A DNA stretch of 64,000 bases from Calothrix sp. PCC 7103 (GCF_000331305.1 NZ_KB217478.1:6497646-6561645), one strand, 5' to 3'. Numbered from the stretch's first letter, positions 18,745 through 27,184 are shown. The notes: generated by a model not told the origin, from the sequence alone. Made by a program: numbers and translations.

Positions 18745-19062
18745 TTACCACGGTTGACAAGGTACTCCACCCACCAATATATCTATTTCTTCAAAGGGTA
18801 ATTTATCAATATTTGTGATATCTCCTAAATATATCTCTTCAGAATTAGATTTTATAAAATTATTTTGATATGTTTTAATAGCTTCTTTATCTATCTCTGA
18901 GTATCCTAAACATTGCCCTCCTAATTCTTCCAGAGGAATTCTAAATCCTCCTATACCAGCAAATAAGTCTACAAAAGTAAATTTAGAAACGCATACTTTA
19001 ATATTAGTTGGTTGAAATAGTTCAAATAATTCTAGTTGTTGAGCATAAATGCCTGTTTCCAT
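18745..19062 (-). pseudogene. Truncated DNA (cytosine-5) methyltransferase
   Basis: 105 codons covering only the N-terminal end of a C5-methyltransferase. Motif I is FVDLFAGIGGFR, motif II includes GYSEIDKEA, and motif IV ends at the catalytic loop GGVPCQPW, followed at once by TAA. The target-recognition domain and motifs VI-X are absent, and the DNA downstream (18640-18745) does not encode them in any frame I can see. The catalytic cysteine is kept but the protein cannot be active alone. Confidence 0.85.
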
Positions 19063-19200
19063 CTTACTATCGGCGCCGCTATATTTAGAATTTGTCCAGT
19101 AAATTATAAATCATAATATAGTACATTTCTGCTGAATGTTACAATAATTTAGCATACTACACAGCATTTGAGAAGAAACCTAGTAAGTATCATAATCTTA

Positions 19201-19229
19201 TAGAGACGCGATGTTCCTCGCGTCTCTAC
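19201..19229. repeat. Dispersed hairpin TAGAGACGCGA, copy 1
   Basis: TAGAGACGCGA, a 7-base loop, then TCGCGTCTCTA. It lies 8 bases beyond the stop of the GH65 gene, a position suited to an mRNA 3'-end hairpin. Other copies: 22198-22225, 22861-22889, 34271-34320 and 42173-42200. Confidence 0.8.
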
Positions 19230-19236
19230 ATATGTT

Positions 19237-21477
19237 TTATGAACCTACAAGAAGTGAGATAGAATTTTGTTCTTGATGTTGTTGAGTTGTATCTTCGGAT
19301 GTTAAATCAAACTCATACACATGATTTTGCCATTGCAGTTTAAATTTTAACCGTTTCCATGTTGGTGGAAGGTTGGGACAGGCAATGGGGCCAAATGGTG
19401 CAATGCGAATACCAGCAAATCCAAATACTACTGCTTGCCATACACCTCCTGCACTCGCTGCATGAATTCCTTCTGCTGCATTTTTGCGTGTGTCTTCTAA
19501 GTCTACTAATGCTGCACGTAAAAAGTGAGTGTATGCTTCTTCTGGTTGGTTCATGTCGCAAGCCATTATGGCATTAATTGCTGGACCCAAGGAAGAACCG
19601 TAAGTATGGTCGGTACGAGGACTGTAATAATTCCAGTTTGCTTGCAATGTTTTTGTATCGCAGCGTAAATTGGGTGATTCATGGCGCCCAATATTTCGTA
19701 GTAAATACAGTAACATCAAAACATCGGGTTGTTTGAGAATCTGCTTTTGATTGGTTGCTTCGATACCTAAGAGTGCTTGCATCGACTTGGTGCGTGGTTC
19801 ATACTCTTCTAGGTCTACATCTTCCAAGTCAAAAAAGCCTTCAAATTGTTCAATCAAACCAGTTTCAGCATCTTGGTTTACATGCAAACGATATTCTATT
19901 TCCGTCCAACGGTCGAGTCGAACATCGTTCAATTTTAATTTTTGGTCTATATGTAATGCTGTATCTGGAGATTTTTCTTGTAACCACTCCCATAAATGTA
20001 ACGCTGCACGGAGATGCCACCGTACCATAACATTAGTAAAGGCGTTATTATTTACCCGGTCGTGATTCTCGTCGGGCCCAATTACGTCTAAAATATCGTA
20101 ACCACAGCGTGCTTCATTCCACTCAACACGACTTTCCCAAAAAGCTGCTGTCTCCAGAATTATAGACGCACCGTAATTAACCATCCAATCATCATCACCT
20201 GTGGCTTTCCAATATTGCCATATCGCATAAGCAACATCGGTGTTTATATGAACTTCAATATCACCGCACCAAATTCGTATTTGCTCACCTGTGACTGATG
20301 GTACCCAACGTGGTGTTGTTTCATCTCCTGTATCCGCACTTTCCCATGCGTACATTGCCCCCTTATAACCAGCTTCTTCAGCTTTACGTCGGGCGCCTGC
20401 AAGCGTATTATACCGATATTCGAGCAAGTTACGCGCGATTTGCGGCTGAGTGAAAGTAAAGAATGGCATTGCAAAAATTTCGGTATCCCAAAATATGTGT
20501 CCGCGATAAGCAAACCCCGAAAGCGTTTTGGGTGGGATACTTACTGTATTATCTCGATAAGGCGCCGCAGCAAGAAGTTGAAATAAACTAAAGCGAACAC
20601 TTACCTGTGCTTGGTTATCTCCCTCAATTACAATATCGCTGTTTTCCCAAACTTTCTCCCATACTGCAATATGCGCCGCAAGCAATGTACTATAGTTAGG
20701 CGCCGATTTTAATCTCGATAAAGCCGCAACCAACGGATTTTCTACCTCACGTGATGTAAATACAGTTACTATTTTTTCTAAAGATATAGTTTGCCCTGGT
20801 ACGCAAGCAAATGTCTTATTTAAATCATTACCTTCTGATACCAACTTTGTAGCCATACCAAGTTGAATATTAGAATACCTAGTTCGACTATGTAACCAAA
20901 TATAATTATTTTTATTGCCTTTACTTAAAACTTCCCAATGCTGAACTCCCTGATTATCAGCATCATCAAAACACGTTTCTATAGAAATATCACCAGTAAA
21001 ATCAACCGACGTAACCACAACACGAACAGCCATAACATGCTGATCTGCTAAAGAAGCAAATCTTTCAAAATGCAAATCTACTGTATGACCACAAGGCGCC
21101 CGCCAGCGAATATCCCGACTAACCAAACCTAACCGCATATCAAGTCTTCTTTCATACTTGATAACCGTTCCCGCATCTAAACGAAAAGCTTGTCCCGCTA
21201 CCTTAATAACCAAAGGCAACCAACTTGCTACATTAACAAGTTCAGTTTTACCTATAGCAACATCATCATAAACTCCATTGATAAACGTTGCCGCACAATC
21301 ACCCGGATAACCCTCCTCGAAGGTTCCGCGTGTTCCTAAATACCCATTACCTAGTGTAAATACAGTCTCGTGATGATGTAATTTGTTACGGTCAAATGTT
21401 GTCTCAATAACATTCCAACCTTTCTCATCGACATAGGAACGATTTGGTAACAAATCTTGGGTGAAAGTATTAATCAT
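19237..21477 (-). CDS. Glycoside hydrolase family 65 phosphorylase (maltose/kojibiose/trehalose phosphorylase-like)
   Basis: About 746 residues from the preferred ATG (21475-21477), which precedes INTFTQDLLPNRSYVDEKGW; an upstream in-frame TTG at 21546 is unlikely. An N-terminal beta-sandwich (about 15-270; TVFTLGNGYLGTRGTFEEGY) leads into the (alpha/alpha)6 barrel with GHIFWDTEIF and the catalytic Glu470 in VIGPDENHDRVNNNAFTN. A C-terminal jelly-roll follows. GH65 enzymes cleave alpha-glucosides with phosphate to give beta-glucose 1-phosphate. The subfamily substrate cannot be assigned; the usual Tyr after the catalytic Glu is Asn here. No beta-phosphoglucomutase gene adjoins it. Confidence 0.9.
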   Translation of the reverse strand: MINTFTQDLLPNRSYVDEKGWNVIETTFDRNKLHHHETVFTLGNGYLGTRGTFEEGYPGDCAATFINGVYDDVAIGKTELVNVASWLPLVIKVAGQAFRLDAGTVIKYERRLDMRLGLVSRDIRWRAPCGHTVDLHFERFASLADQHVMAVRVVVTSVDFTGDISIETCFDDADNQGVQHWEVLSKGNKNNYIWLHSRTRYSNIQLGMATKLVSEGNDLNKTFACVPGQTISLEKIVTVFTSREVENPLVAALSRLKSAPNYSTLLAAHIAVWEKVWENSDIVIEGDNQAQVSVRFSLFQLLAAAPYRDNTVSIPPKTLSGFAYRGHIFWDTEIFAMPFFTFTQPQIARNLLEYRYNTLAGARRKAEEAGYKGAMYAWESADTGDETTPRWVPSVTGEQIRIWCGDIEVHINTDVAYAIWQYWKATGDDDWMVNYGASIILETAAFWESRVEWNEARCGYDILDVIGPDENHDRVNNNAFTNVMVRWHLRAALHLWEWLQEKSPDTALHIDQKLKLNDVRLDRWTEIEYRLHVNQDAETGLIEQFEGFFDLEDVDLEEYEPRTKSMQALLGIEATNQKQILKQPDVLMLLYLLRNIGRHESPNLRCDTKTLQANWNYYSPRTDHTYGSSLGPAINAIMACDMNQPEEAYTHFLRAALVDLEDTRKNAAEGIHAASAGGVWQAVVFGFAGIRIAPFGPIACPNLPPTWKRLKFKLQWQNHVYEFDLTSEDTTQQHQEQNSISLLVGS

Positions 21478-22032
21478 AATTAGACACAATCCTGAAGTAA
21501 AGCCGAAAGTCTCGTCTGTTGGATTGTAGGCAAAAAACCACAGCAATAGCGGAGAAAGTTATTAAGTAAACGCGCTTTCTCCGTCAAATCGAACACAATC
21601 AAGCCTAAATAGGCATTTTTTACTAGTTTTATTTCTCGCCCACATCCGTCTATAGTTAGGTTTCCTTAATTACCATCTAAAAAACTGACAATCACTCAAA
21701 ACTATATAAAGCTAAACATTCCGCAATGCTTTATACAAATCTACATAATTTTCTCATAAATTTAAAACATCTTTAATCAGCCAGAAGGTGTATCTATAAA
21801 CAATTCTACTTTCTATTGAATGTATATATACCGAAATGCTCTCAGTTTTTAACTTATTATTACTTCACACTCAGGAAGGCGCCATCACTCTTCAGGCTTT
21901 ATCTACTCGGTTATTATCAGGGGTGATTGCCCTGATTTGAAAAATAAATCGATTTTCTAAATAATTTGATGATTGTAAAAACGGGGAAAACACGTCTTAT
22001 ATCTCGTTTTCGCGCTTATTGCTGCTATTTAT
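21478..22032. other. 555-bp region with no intact gene
   Basis: Upstream DNA of the GH65 gene followed by AT-rich sequence. I see no RNA gene or intact frame. From about 21900 it may include decayed sequence belonging to the phosphodiester-glycosidase remnant that becomes recognisable at 22033. Confidence 0.5.
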
Positions 22033-22160
22033 GTGACTGAATATCAAGATGCAGCAACTACACTACGAAACTTTGGCGCCAGTACAACAGCAATGCTTGA
22101 TGGTGGTGGTACTACTAATATAGTTATTGCAACAAATCGTTCAATACCACATGCGCTAGC
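22033..22160 (+). pseudogene. Phosphodiester glycosidase (NAGPA/DUF2233-like), 3' remnant
   Basis: In frame from about 22033 it reads YQDAATTLRNFGASTTAMLD, then GGGTTNIVIATNRSIPHALA. This matches the C-terminal core of NAGPA-type proteins, where the LDGGG motif is near invariant and a conserved 'R..PHAI' segment follows. No upstream two-thirds of the gene is present, and the frame runs straight into the MITE at 22161. The fragment has no plausible start and is considered non-functional. Confidence 0.65.
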
Positions 22161-22264
22161 TATAGCAGTCCTAAATCATTTGTGTAACCCGCACGTTGTA
22201 GAGACGCGATTAATCGCGTCTCTACGCGGATATAATTTTCACGACTCATATAGGATTGCTATAT
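22161..22264. mobile_element. 104-bp MITE, TATAGCA-type, copy identical to 42136-42239
   Basis: Begins TATAGCAGTCCTAAATC and ends TATAGGATTGCTATAT, with near-complementary ends. The centre is the hairpin GTAGAGACGCGATTAATCGC and its complement (22198-22225). I found no mismatch to the copy 20 kb away, which implies recent movement or conversion. Confidence 0.88.
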
Positions 22265-22385
22265 ATATTCAGGCAGATAGGAGAATATACTTTAAAACAC
22301 AACTTTTGGTAGAGACTGCAAATAATATTTACAATCATGATTATATTAGGGAATAATAAAGAAATGTGCTTATTAAAGGGTTGTC

Positions 22386-22700
22386 ATGTCTAGATTTATA
22401 CAATTATTACAAAATACACTGATTCGTTTCGTTGCTTTTCTATCGGTAGCATTGAAAAGTATCGCTAATTTCTTTAAAGGTATTTCTGCATTCTTTGCGA
22501 ACCTTTTTGGATTTAGCGAAAGCCAATCTCAATATTACTTAGAAAAAGATGATTCACAAGGTATAAAGCGTTCGGAATCAAAACCAATGCTTACAACAGA
22601 CCAAAAAACCAGCTTTGAACCACCTACAAATCGGCGCCGTACCAACAACAAGCAGATGGATTATTATTTGAAAATGGCGCAAGAAATTAAGAAAGGATAA
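22386..22700 (+). CDS. Conserved hypothetical protein with hydrophobic N-terminus
   Basis: 104 residues. Residues 1-48 are hydrophobic and phenylalanine-rich (FIQLLQNTLIRFVAFLSVAL, then FFKGISAFFANLFGF), able to form one or two membrane-associated helices. The rest is polar and basic and ends DYYLKMAQEIKKG. No domain is recognised. The hydrophobic-then-charged layout suggests a small membrane-bound protein. It stands alone, ending 13 bases before a GC-rich hairpin. Confidence 0.7.
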   Translation: MSRFIQLLQNTLIRFVAFLSVALKSIANFFKGISAFFANLFGFSESQSQYYLEKDDSQGIKRSESKPMLTTDQKTSFEPPTNRRRTNNKQMDYYLKMAQEIKKG

Positions 22701-22713
22701 AGAAATCCCCCAA

Positions 22714-22732
22714 CCCCCCTTATTAAGGGGGG
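22714..22732 (+). terminator. GC-rich hairpin after the hypothetical gene
   Basis: CCCCCCTT-ATT-AAGGGGGG, 13 bases after the stop at 22700, followed by AT-rich sequence with T-runs near 22745-22760. It may act as a terminator; the same type of C/G-rich palindrome is a common dispersed repeat in cyanobacteria. Confidence 0.55.
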
Positions 22733-22860
22733 CTTAATATATATTTAATTTTTTAATATTTAAAGGCTAAAAATTCCCTCTTTTCCCCCTTCCGCGCACG
22801 GGGTTGGGGACGGATTTATATTTTTTATACCACAATCTTAAAATTAATACACATATATTC

Positions 22861-22889
22861 TAGAGACGCGATTGAACCCTTGTCTCTAC
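22861..22889. repeat. Dispersed hairpin TAGAGACGCGA, degenerate copy
   Basis: TAGAGACGCGATTGAACCCT, then TGTCTCTAC. The right arm is damaged. The following CACGGATATAATTTTATATA resembles the flank of the copies in the 104-bp MITEs, so this is probably an eroded MITE of the same family. Confidence 0.65.
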
Positions 22890-22927
22890 AGCACGGATAT
22901 AATTTTATATAAATCCGGCTACCATAT

Positions 22928-23824
22928 ATGATTGATATAGAAAAAAATCCTCTTTTACAAGAAGCTGTACGTGCCGCTTGTGAAATTGCTGATAATAACA
23001 CTATTAAATTCGACAAACCAATTATTCTAAGCAATCAAAGTAATGTACTCATACACCTATATCCAACTTCAGTTGTGGCAAGGGTTGCGACGACAACAGG
23101 TACAGTTCGTAAAGGTGATGTATGGTTAAAACGCGAAGTAGCAGTAAGTACATATTTAGCAGAGAACGGCGCCCCTATAATACCCCCTTCAACACAAATA
23201 CCATCTGGTACTTACGAGCATAACGGGTTAATACTAAGTTTTTGGGAATTTGTAGAAGTCGTGAAAGAACCTGTTGACCCATTTATAGCAGGTCGTACAC
23301 TGCGTCATTGTCACGAAGTGCTAAGTAATTTTCAAGGTGAGTTATCTATTCTTGACCCCTTTGAAGAATCACAGCGTATACTTCCAGAACTTATAAAGCA
23401 AGGAGCATTTTCTAATGACGATGCTTCTATGTTAATTAGTATTTACCAAAGATTGAATACTAAACAAATTAAGGCGCCGATGCAACCGCTTCATGGGGAT
23501 GCGAATTTTTCCAATGTGCTAAACACAACGTGCGGAGTACTATGGGGAGATTGGGAAGACACATTTATTGGCCCAGTTGCTTGGGACTTAGCTTGTATAA
23601 TTGCACGTGCGCGTGTATTTAGTACTGAGATAGAACAAGCTGATGCAGCACTTAAGGGATACGGTACAGATATAGATGAAGGGTTGTTAGATTTGTTTGT
23701 TGAAGCACGAACCTTTCAGACAGTGCTTTGGAATTATATTATTGGGCAACATTACCCTCAAAGCTTGGAACGTTTGGATGCACGGTTACAGTGGTTTAGG
23801 GAACGTGAAAGCTCTTACTCATAG
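22928..23824 (+). CDS. Aminoglycoside/choline-kinase-like phosphotransferase
   Basis: 298 residues of the APH/ChoK-like kinase fold. The catalytic loop is PLHGDANFSNVL (His189, Asp191) and the metal-binding segment is LWGDWEDTFIGPVAWDLACI. The N-lobe has VARVATTTGTV and LKREVAVSTYLAENGAP, the expected ATP-lysine/helix-C region. These enzymes phosphorylate small alcohols or antibiotics; the substrate is unknown, and resistance should not be assumed from the fold. It is a single gene downstream of a degenerate hairpin repeat. Confidence 0.82.
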   Translation: MIDIEKNPLLQEAVRAACEIADNNTIKFDKPIILSNQSNVLIHLYPTSVVARVATTTGTVRKGDVWLKREVAVSTYLAENGAPIIPPSTQIPSGTYEHNGLILSFWEFVEVVKEPVDPFIAGRTLRHCHEVLSNFQGELSILDPFEESQRILPELIKQGAFSNDDASMLISIYQRLNTKQIKAPMQPLHGDANFSNVLNTTCGVLWGDWEDTFIGPVAWDLACIIARARVFSTEIEQADAALKGYGTDIDEGLLDLFVEARTFQTVLWNYIIGQHYPQSLERLDARLQWFRERESSYS

Positions 23825-23971
23825 AATACTCGTCAATTATGTAATTATTATGATAGACCAGAATCAATTTACACAAATCTCTTTCTAAAGGTACATAGAA
23901 AGAGAGGTGTAACATCTGTATAGTTAAATACTGCCTTTACAATTTGTACAATCAGTAGCAGGGCAGTAAAC

Positions 23972-24371
23972 ATGGTGAAAGAAGTTTTAAAAGTTAGTTT
24001 AGACGCTTTAATCGCAAGAGAAAGGGTTAAAACTTTTTATCTTAAAATTATTAATAAATTACTACAAAAAATAGATAAAAAGAACATTATGAAAGAAATA
24101 GTTGCTGAAAAAACTTTCGGAACTTTGAAGATAAAAGGTGAGGGTGATGTTAGTGAGACTCAAAGTAAAGAATTTTCTCGCGAAACAAAATCAGCAGCTT
24201 ATATAAGAGAAGGTTTACGTGGCACACCAAAATGTAAAATATGCGGTGGTTACATCCCTGACCGCTTTAATTCTATTGACCATATAAAAAGGAAAGCAGA
24301 TGGTGGTCTAGGTACCATAGATAATGCACAACTAACTCAATCCATATTGTAATACAACTTATAAAAATTAG
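23972..24371 (+). pseudogene. HNH endonuclease-domain protein with a 3' frameshift
   Basis: The frame from ATG 23972 gives a helical N-terminus and an HNH core: CKICGGYIPDRFNSIDHIKR, then KADGGLGTIDNAQLT. The present frame ends QSIL at 24352. Ignoring one A of the AA at 24339-24340, the sequence reads NAQLTHPYCNTTYKN to a TAG ending at 24371, which restores the H-P-x-C-N end seen in intact HNH proteins. So a single-base insertion (or an assembly error) removes the last metal-ligand segment. The N-terminal part is not recognised; the whole may be the 3' end of a longer DUF262-type protein. Confidence 0.7.
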
Positions 24372-24447
24372 TATTCATTTTGGAAAGTTGGCGCCAATCT
24401 CTTCCCTCTCTGTGAACTCTGTGTCTCTGTGGTATAAATAATAATCT

Positions 24448-24700
24448 TCACTCCCCAAACTTCACGCCATTAGCAGTTGCCCCAACAAAACTTCCTCGTA
24501 TATCCAACCGTGCGTTCTGCCGAAACAAAATACCGTTTGGATTGATAAAGAATAGGTTTGCGGTGCCATCCACCCCCAAAGTTCCCAAAATATTTGAAGC
24601 TCCGACACCCGTTACTTGCTTCAGTATATTTTGCACCCTAACTGGATTACTAAAATACACCCTCTGCCCGTCACCAATATTAAACTCGCCAAAATTGAAT
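24448..24700 (-). pseudogene. Haemagglutinin TPS-domain fragment
   Basis: The minus strand reads FGEFNIGDGQRVYFSNPVRV, then a VTGVGASNILGTLGVDG block and NPNGILFRQNARLDIRGSFV, ending FGE. This is the middle of a two-partner-secretion domain, closely parallel to residues about 65-145 of the protein at 8652. Signal peptide and C-terminal part are missing. It is a relic of a second haemagglutinin-like gene. Confidence 0.8.
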
Positions 24701-24771
24701 TTTATTTGCCATTGGGGAGAGTATATTTTTAAAATAAGATTTAGTTAACTCTTGTTTTAAATGCAAGACTC

Positions 24772-24893
24772 AGTAGGTGAGCGGAAATAAACAAAACTAT
24801 GTAACAGAATGTAAACTAAGGGAAAAAGCTTAATTTGCTTAGGTTTGAGCTTTTTTACAAAAATAAACATAGTTGTGTTTTTTAACGCTGACT
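24772..24893. mobile_element. Diverged MITE related to 11459-11583
   Basis: The left end AGTAGGTGAGCGGAAATAAA and interior CTATGTAACAGAATGTAAAC parallel the MITE at 11459. The right end is an imperfect complement of the left (ACATAGTTGTG to CGCTGACT). TA duplications are no longer clear. It lies just upstream of the ppk2 promoter region. Confidence 0.6.
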
Positions 24894-24909
24894 TATTTCG
24901 TTAGTTTTT

Positions 24910-24937
24910 TTGACATAACAGTAAAGATAGGTACTCT
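24910..24937 (+). promoter_or_regulatory. Candidate ppk2 promoter with an NtcA-like box
   Basis: TTGACA at 24910-24915 and TACTCT at 24932-24937 are spaced 16 bases apart. Overlapping them, GTAAAGATAGGTAC (24921-24934) fits the NtcA consensus GTA-N8-TAC. Its position only 27 bases before the ATG is not that of a classical NtcA-activated promoter, so if bound it might repress. Evidence is pattern only. Confidence 0.3.
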
Positions 24938-24960
24938 AAATATTAACCCCGAAAAAGTTT

Positions 24961-25863
24961 ATGAATACTGAGCAAGATAATGGAAATCCAATTAAAGAAG
25001 TTATGGAATCTTCGCCCACAAACCTAAAAACAAAAAAAAAGGTTGCCAAAAAAGTTAAAAAATACACGACTGAAGGTGAAGGAAGTTCTAAACTATCCAA
25101 TCAGCTCTACGAAAAAAAAATAGCCAAGCTGCAATTAGAACTGGTGAAAATGCAGTATTGGGTGAAATTTACAGGTGCCCGCATCGTAATTATTTTTGAA
25201 GGACGGGATGCCGCAGGTAAGGGAGGTACGATTAAACGGATTGCGGAGCCGTTGAATCCCCGTGGTTGCCGTATCGTCGCTTTAGGGACGCCCAGCGATC
25301 ACGAAAAAACCCAATGGTACTTCCAACGCTATGTAGCCCATCTGCCATCTGCTGGTGAAATTGTTTTGTTTGACCGTAGTTGGTATAACCGTGCTGGTGT
25401 AGAGCATGTAATGGGCTTTTGCACAGAAAAACAGTACAAGCATTTCATGCAAGATTGTCCAGATTTTGAAAGGATGTTAGTGCGTGAGGGCATTATCCTA
25501 CTGAAGTATTGGTTTTCTGTCAGCGATAATGAGCAAGAACGGCGTTTTCAATCCCGAACCACCGATCCAGCACGGCGGTGGAAACTTAGTCCAATGGATA
25601 TCGAATCGCGCGATCGCTGGGTGGAATACTCTAAAGCAAAGGATGTCATGTTTGCCCACACTAATATCCCCGAAGCACCCTGGTTTACTGTCGAGGCAGA
25701 CGACAAAAAACGCGCTCGCCTGAATTGTATTTACCACATCCTTAGCAAGATTCCCTACGTGGATATGACCCCTGAGCCGCTAGAACTGTCTCCCAGGAAG
25801 CCTGCCGATACCTATGTCAGACCACCCCAAAATGAACAGTTTTTTGTACCACAGATTTATTAG
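24961..25863 (+). CDS. ppk2: Polyphosphate kinase 2 (PPK2 class I)
   Basis: 300 residues. A lysine-rich, probably disordered N-terminus (1-48) precedes the PPK2 fold with Walker A GRDAAGKGG (81-89) and the Walker B/lid motif DRSWYNRAGVE (138-148). The downstream KYWFSVSDNEQERRF and RWKLSPMD segments are typical of one-domain PPK2 enzymes, which transfer phosphate between polyphosphate and nucleotides. Class and direction (ADP or GDP use) are inferred. It has the only HIP1 octamer I saw, no GGCGCC, and looks more GC-rich than its neighbours, which suggests a different origin. A strong hairpin follows the stop. Confidence 0.93.
   Translation: MNTEQDNGNPIKEVMESSPTNLKTKKKVAKKVKKYTTEGEGSSKLSNQLYEKKIAKLQLELVKMQYWVKFTGARIVIIFEGRDAAGKGGTIKRIAEPLNPRGCRIVALGTPSDHEKTQWYFQRYVAHLPSAGEIVLFDRSWYNRAGVEHVMGFCTEKQYKHFMQDCPDFERMLVREGIILLKYWFSVSDNEQERRFQSRTTDPARRWKLSPMDIESRDRWVEYSKAKDVMFAHTNIPEAPWFTVEADDKKRARLNCIYHILSKIPYVDMTPEPLELSPRKPADTYVRPPQNEQFFVPQIY
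25610..25617. other. Single HIP1 octamer (GCGATCGC)
   Basis: The only copy of the cyanobacterial Highly Iterated Palindrome 1 that I found in 64 kb; it lies within the ppk2 coding sequence. Confidence 0.85.
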
Positions 25864-25882
25864 GTAAAAGACACACTAAAAA

Positions 25883-25912
25883 TCTGAACCACCAAGTTCT
25901 TGGTGGTTCAGA
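25883..25912. terminator. Strong bidirectional hairpin between ppk2 and the next gene
   Basis: TCTGAACCACCAAG-TT-CTTGGTGGTTCAGA: a perfect 14-bp stem with a 2-base loop, 19 bases after the ppk2 stop and facing a convergent gene. No long T-run follows on the plus strand. Confidence 0.75.
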
Positions 25913-25944
25913 GTTATATTTTGTATTAACTATTACTTAAGCAC

Positions 25945-26190
25945 TTAGGCAGGGAAGAAAGTCCGCATAATCAGTGGTCTAGCAAAGCCTAAAGCACCAA
26001 GCGCTAGCAAAATACTACTAAAGAACAGACTTATTCGAGGGTTAGAATCTAGTTTTTGATCTTCTCTACCACCTGTAAAGAATAAAGACCAAGCTTGGTT
26101 TGCATTGATAATCTTAAAGCTATTAAAGCTAGGACTAAAAACAAAAGCACCAAACATCTCAGGAGATCGGAAATCTAAATTATTTATCAT
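25945..26190 (-). CDS. Small hypothetical membrane-anchored protein
   Basis: 81 residues. The N-terminal half is soluble (LDFRSPEMFGAFVFSPSFNS, then a GGREDQKLDSNPRISL segment). The C-terminal half holds one hydrophobic helix (LFFSSILLALGALGFARPLI) and ends RTFFPA. No known family is recognised. The conserved-looking tail and ordered layout favour a genuine gene. It converges with ppk2 across a hairpin. Confidence 0.6.
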   Translation of the reverse strand: MINNLDFRSPEMFGAFVFSPSFNSFKIINANQAWSLFFTGGREDQKLDSNPRISLFFSSILLALGALGFARPLIMRTFFPA

Positions 26191-26279
26191 GTAAATAAGT
26201 ATAACAATAATCTTGCCAAATAGCTAGTTTTCTGATATAAGCGAATTAGGCACGTTAAGGGTAGCGATAGTGCAAGCGC

Positions 26280-26765
26280 TCACGGGAGATTAATATAGTC
26301 CTTCCCTTGTTTCATTGCCAGAATGCTGTCCGCAACTTCTGCAAAAACGGGCATTACCGATAAGCGATTTCCTTGTTTCACTACCATTAGCTGCTCTGGG
26401 GTAAACTTAGAACGGAGTTGTGACAGTGAGATTAAGTTAGGGAAAGTCTCAACAAACTCTAGTACAACAGTTTGCCAGCGTGGAGATTCAGGATTTGATT
26501 TTGGATCGTAATAATCGCTTTCTGGGTCAAACTGACTTGGGTCTGCAACTTCCGCTTTAACGACACGCATTAATCCAACAATACCAGGGGGATTTGTATT
26601 TGAGTGATAAAAAAAAGCTAAGTCTCCCTCTTGCATTTGCCGTAGAAAGTTACGTGCTTGGTAATTACGAACACCGTCCCAGATAGTTTCACGCTGTCGT
26701 TCGAGGTCAAAAATGCTGTATACGTCTGGTTCTGACTTCATTAGCCAATAATTTACCGAGTTCAT
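26280..26765 (-). CDS. EVE domain-containing protein
   Basis: 161 residues that make up a complete EVE (PUA/YTH-like) domain: the start YWLMKSEPDVYSIFDL, the WDGVRNYQARNFLRQM helix, GDLAFFYHSNTNPPGIVGLM and the C-terminal RLSVMPVF are all characteristic. EVE domains have an aromatic pocket related to those that read modified bases in nucleic acids; the ligand here is unknown. It stands alone between unrelated genes. Confidence 0.92.
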   Translation of the reverse strand: MNSVNYWLMKSEPDVYSIFDLERQRETIWDGVRNYQARNFLRQMQEGDLAFFYHSNTNPPGIVGLMRVVKAEVADPSQFDPESDYYDPKSNPESPRWQTVVLEFVETFPNLISLSQLRSKFTPEQLMVVKQGNRLSVMPVFAEVADSILAMKQGKDYINLP

Positions 26766-26962
26766 CTGTTCGCACTTACCTGTAAACCAATCGCATTATC
26801 TCAATTATTGGCGCCTATATAGAGCAATCATTTTTCAGAGCAGCAACCAACAAGTTATTTTCTTTGGGAATTCAGGATGGGTTTTTGTGTTTCTGCCATA
26901 AACGCTCTGGCCATGCACTTTCCTATAGCGCTATCGTATTATTTAGTTAAATCATCTTATTT

Positions 26963-27184
26963 CTATTGGGTTTTCGCTGCGCCTACATTTTCGATTTCAT
27001 AACCATTAGGATAGCTGCGTATTGGTGAGTCTATATAAAAATCTGGTGATAAACGAGGTGGAAAGAAGTACAGTAATTTACCTCGTATCTTTAGTATATT
27101 TTCTACGCTGTTTTGTATATATTTAGGTGATTTTTCAAAACCGAAAGCTTTAACAGGAAACCCTAATACTAATCTCGAACGCAC
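26963..27184 (-). CDS. Doubtful 73-codon reading frame
   Basis: Opens with GTG and reads FGFEKSPKYIQNSVENILKI, then RGKLLYFFPPRLSPDFYIDS, ending IENVGAAKTQ. The composition is protein-like, but there is no ribosome site or recognised family. It may be the 3' end of a decayed gene whose upstream part was lost. Kept only because about 500 bases would otherwise be empty. Confidence 0.25.
   Translation of the reverse strand: MRSRLVLGFPVKAFGFEKSPKYIQNSVENILKIRGKLLYFFPPRLSPDFYIDSPIRSYPNGYEIENVGAAKTQ

Noticed and set aside
22928-23824. Antibiotic-resistance phosphotransferase.
   Set aside because: Only the general APH/choline-kinase fold motifs are visible; nothing shows an antibiotic substrate.
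18745-24371. Possible restriction-modification or defence island (C5-methyltransferase, HNH protein, EVE and PD-(D/E)XK proteins in the wider region).
   Set aside because: The genes are scattered among unrelated functions, the methyltransferase is truncated, the HNH gene is frameshifted, and no specificity or helicase gene is present.
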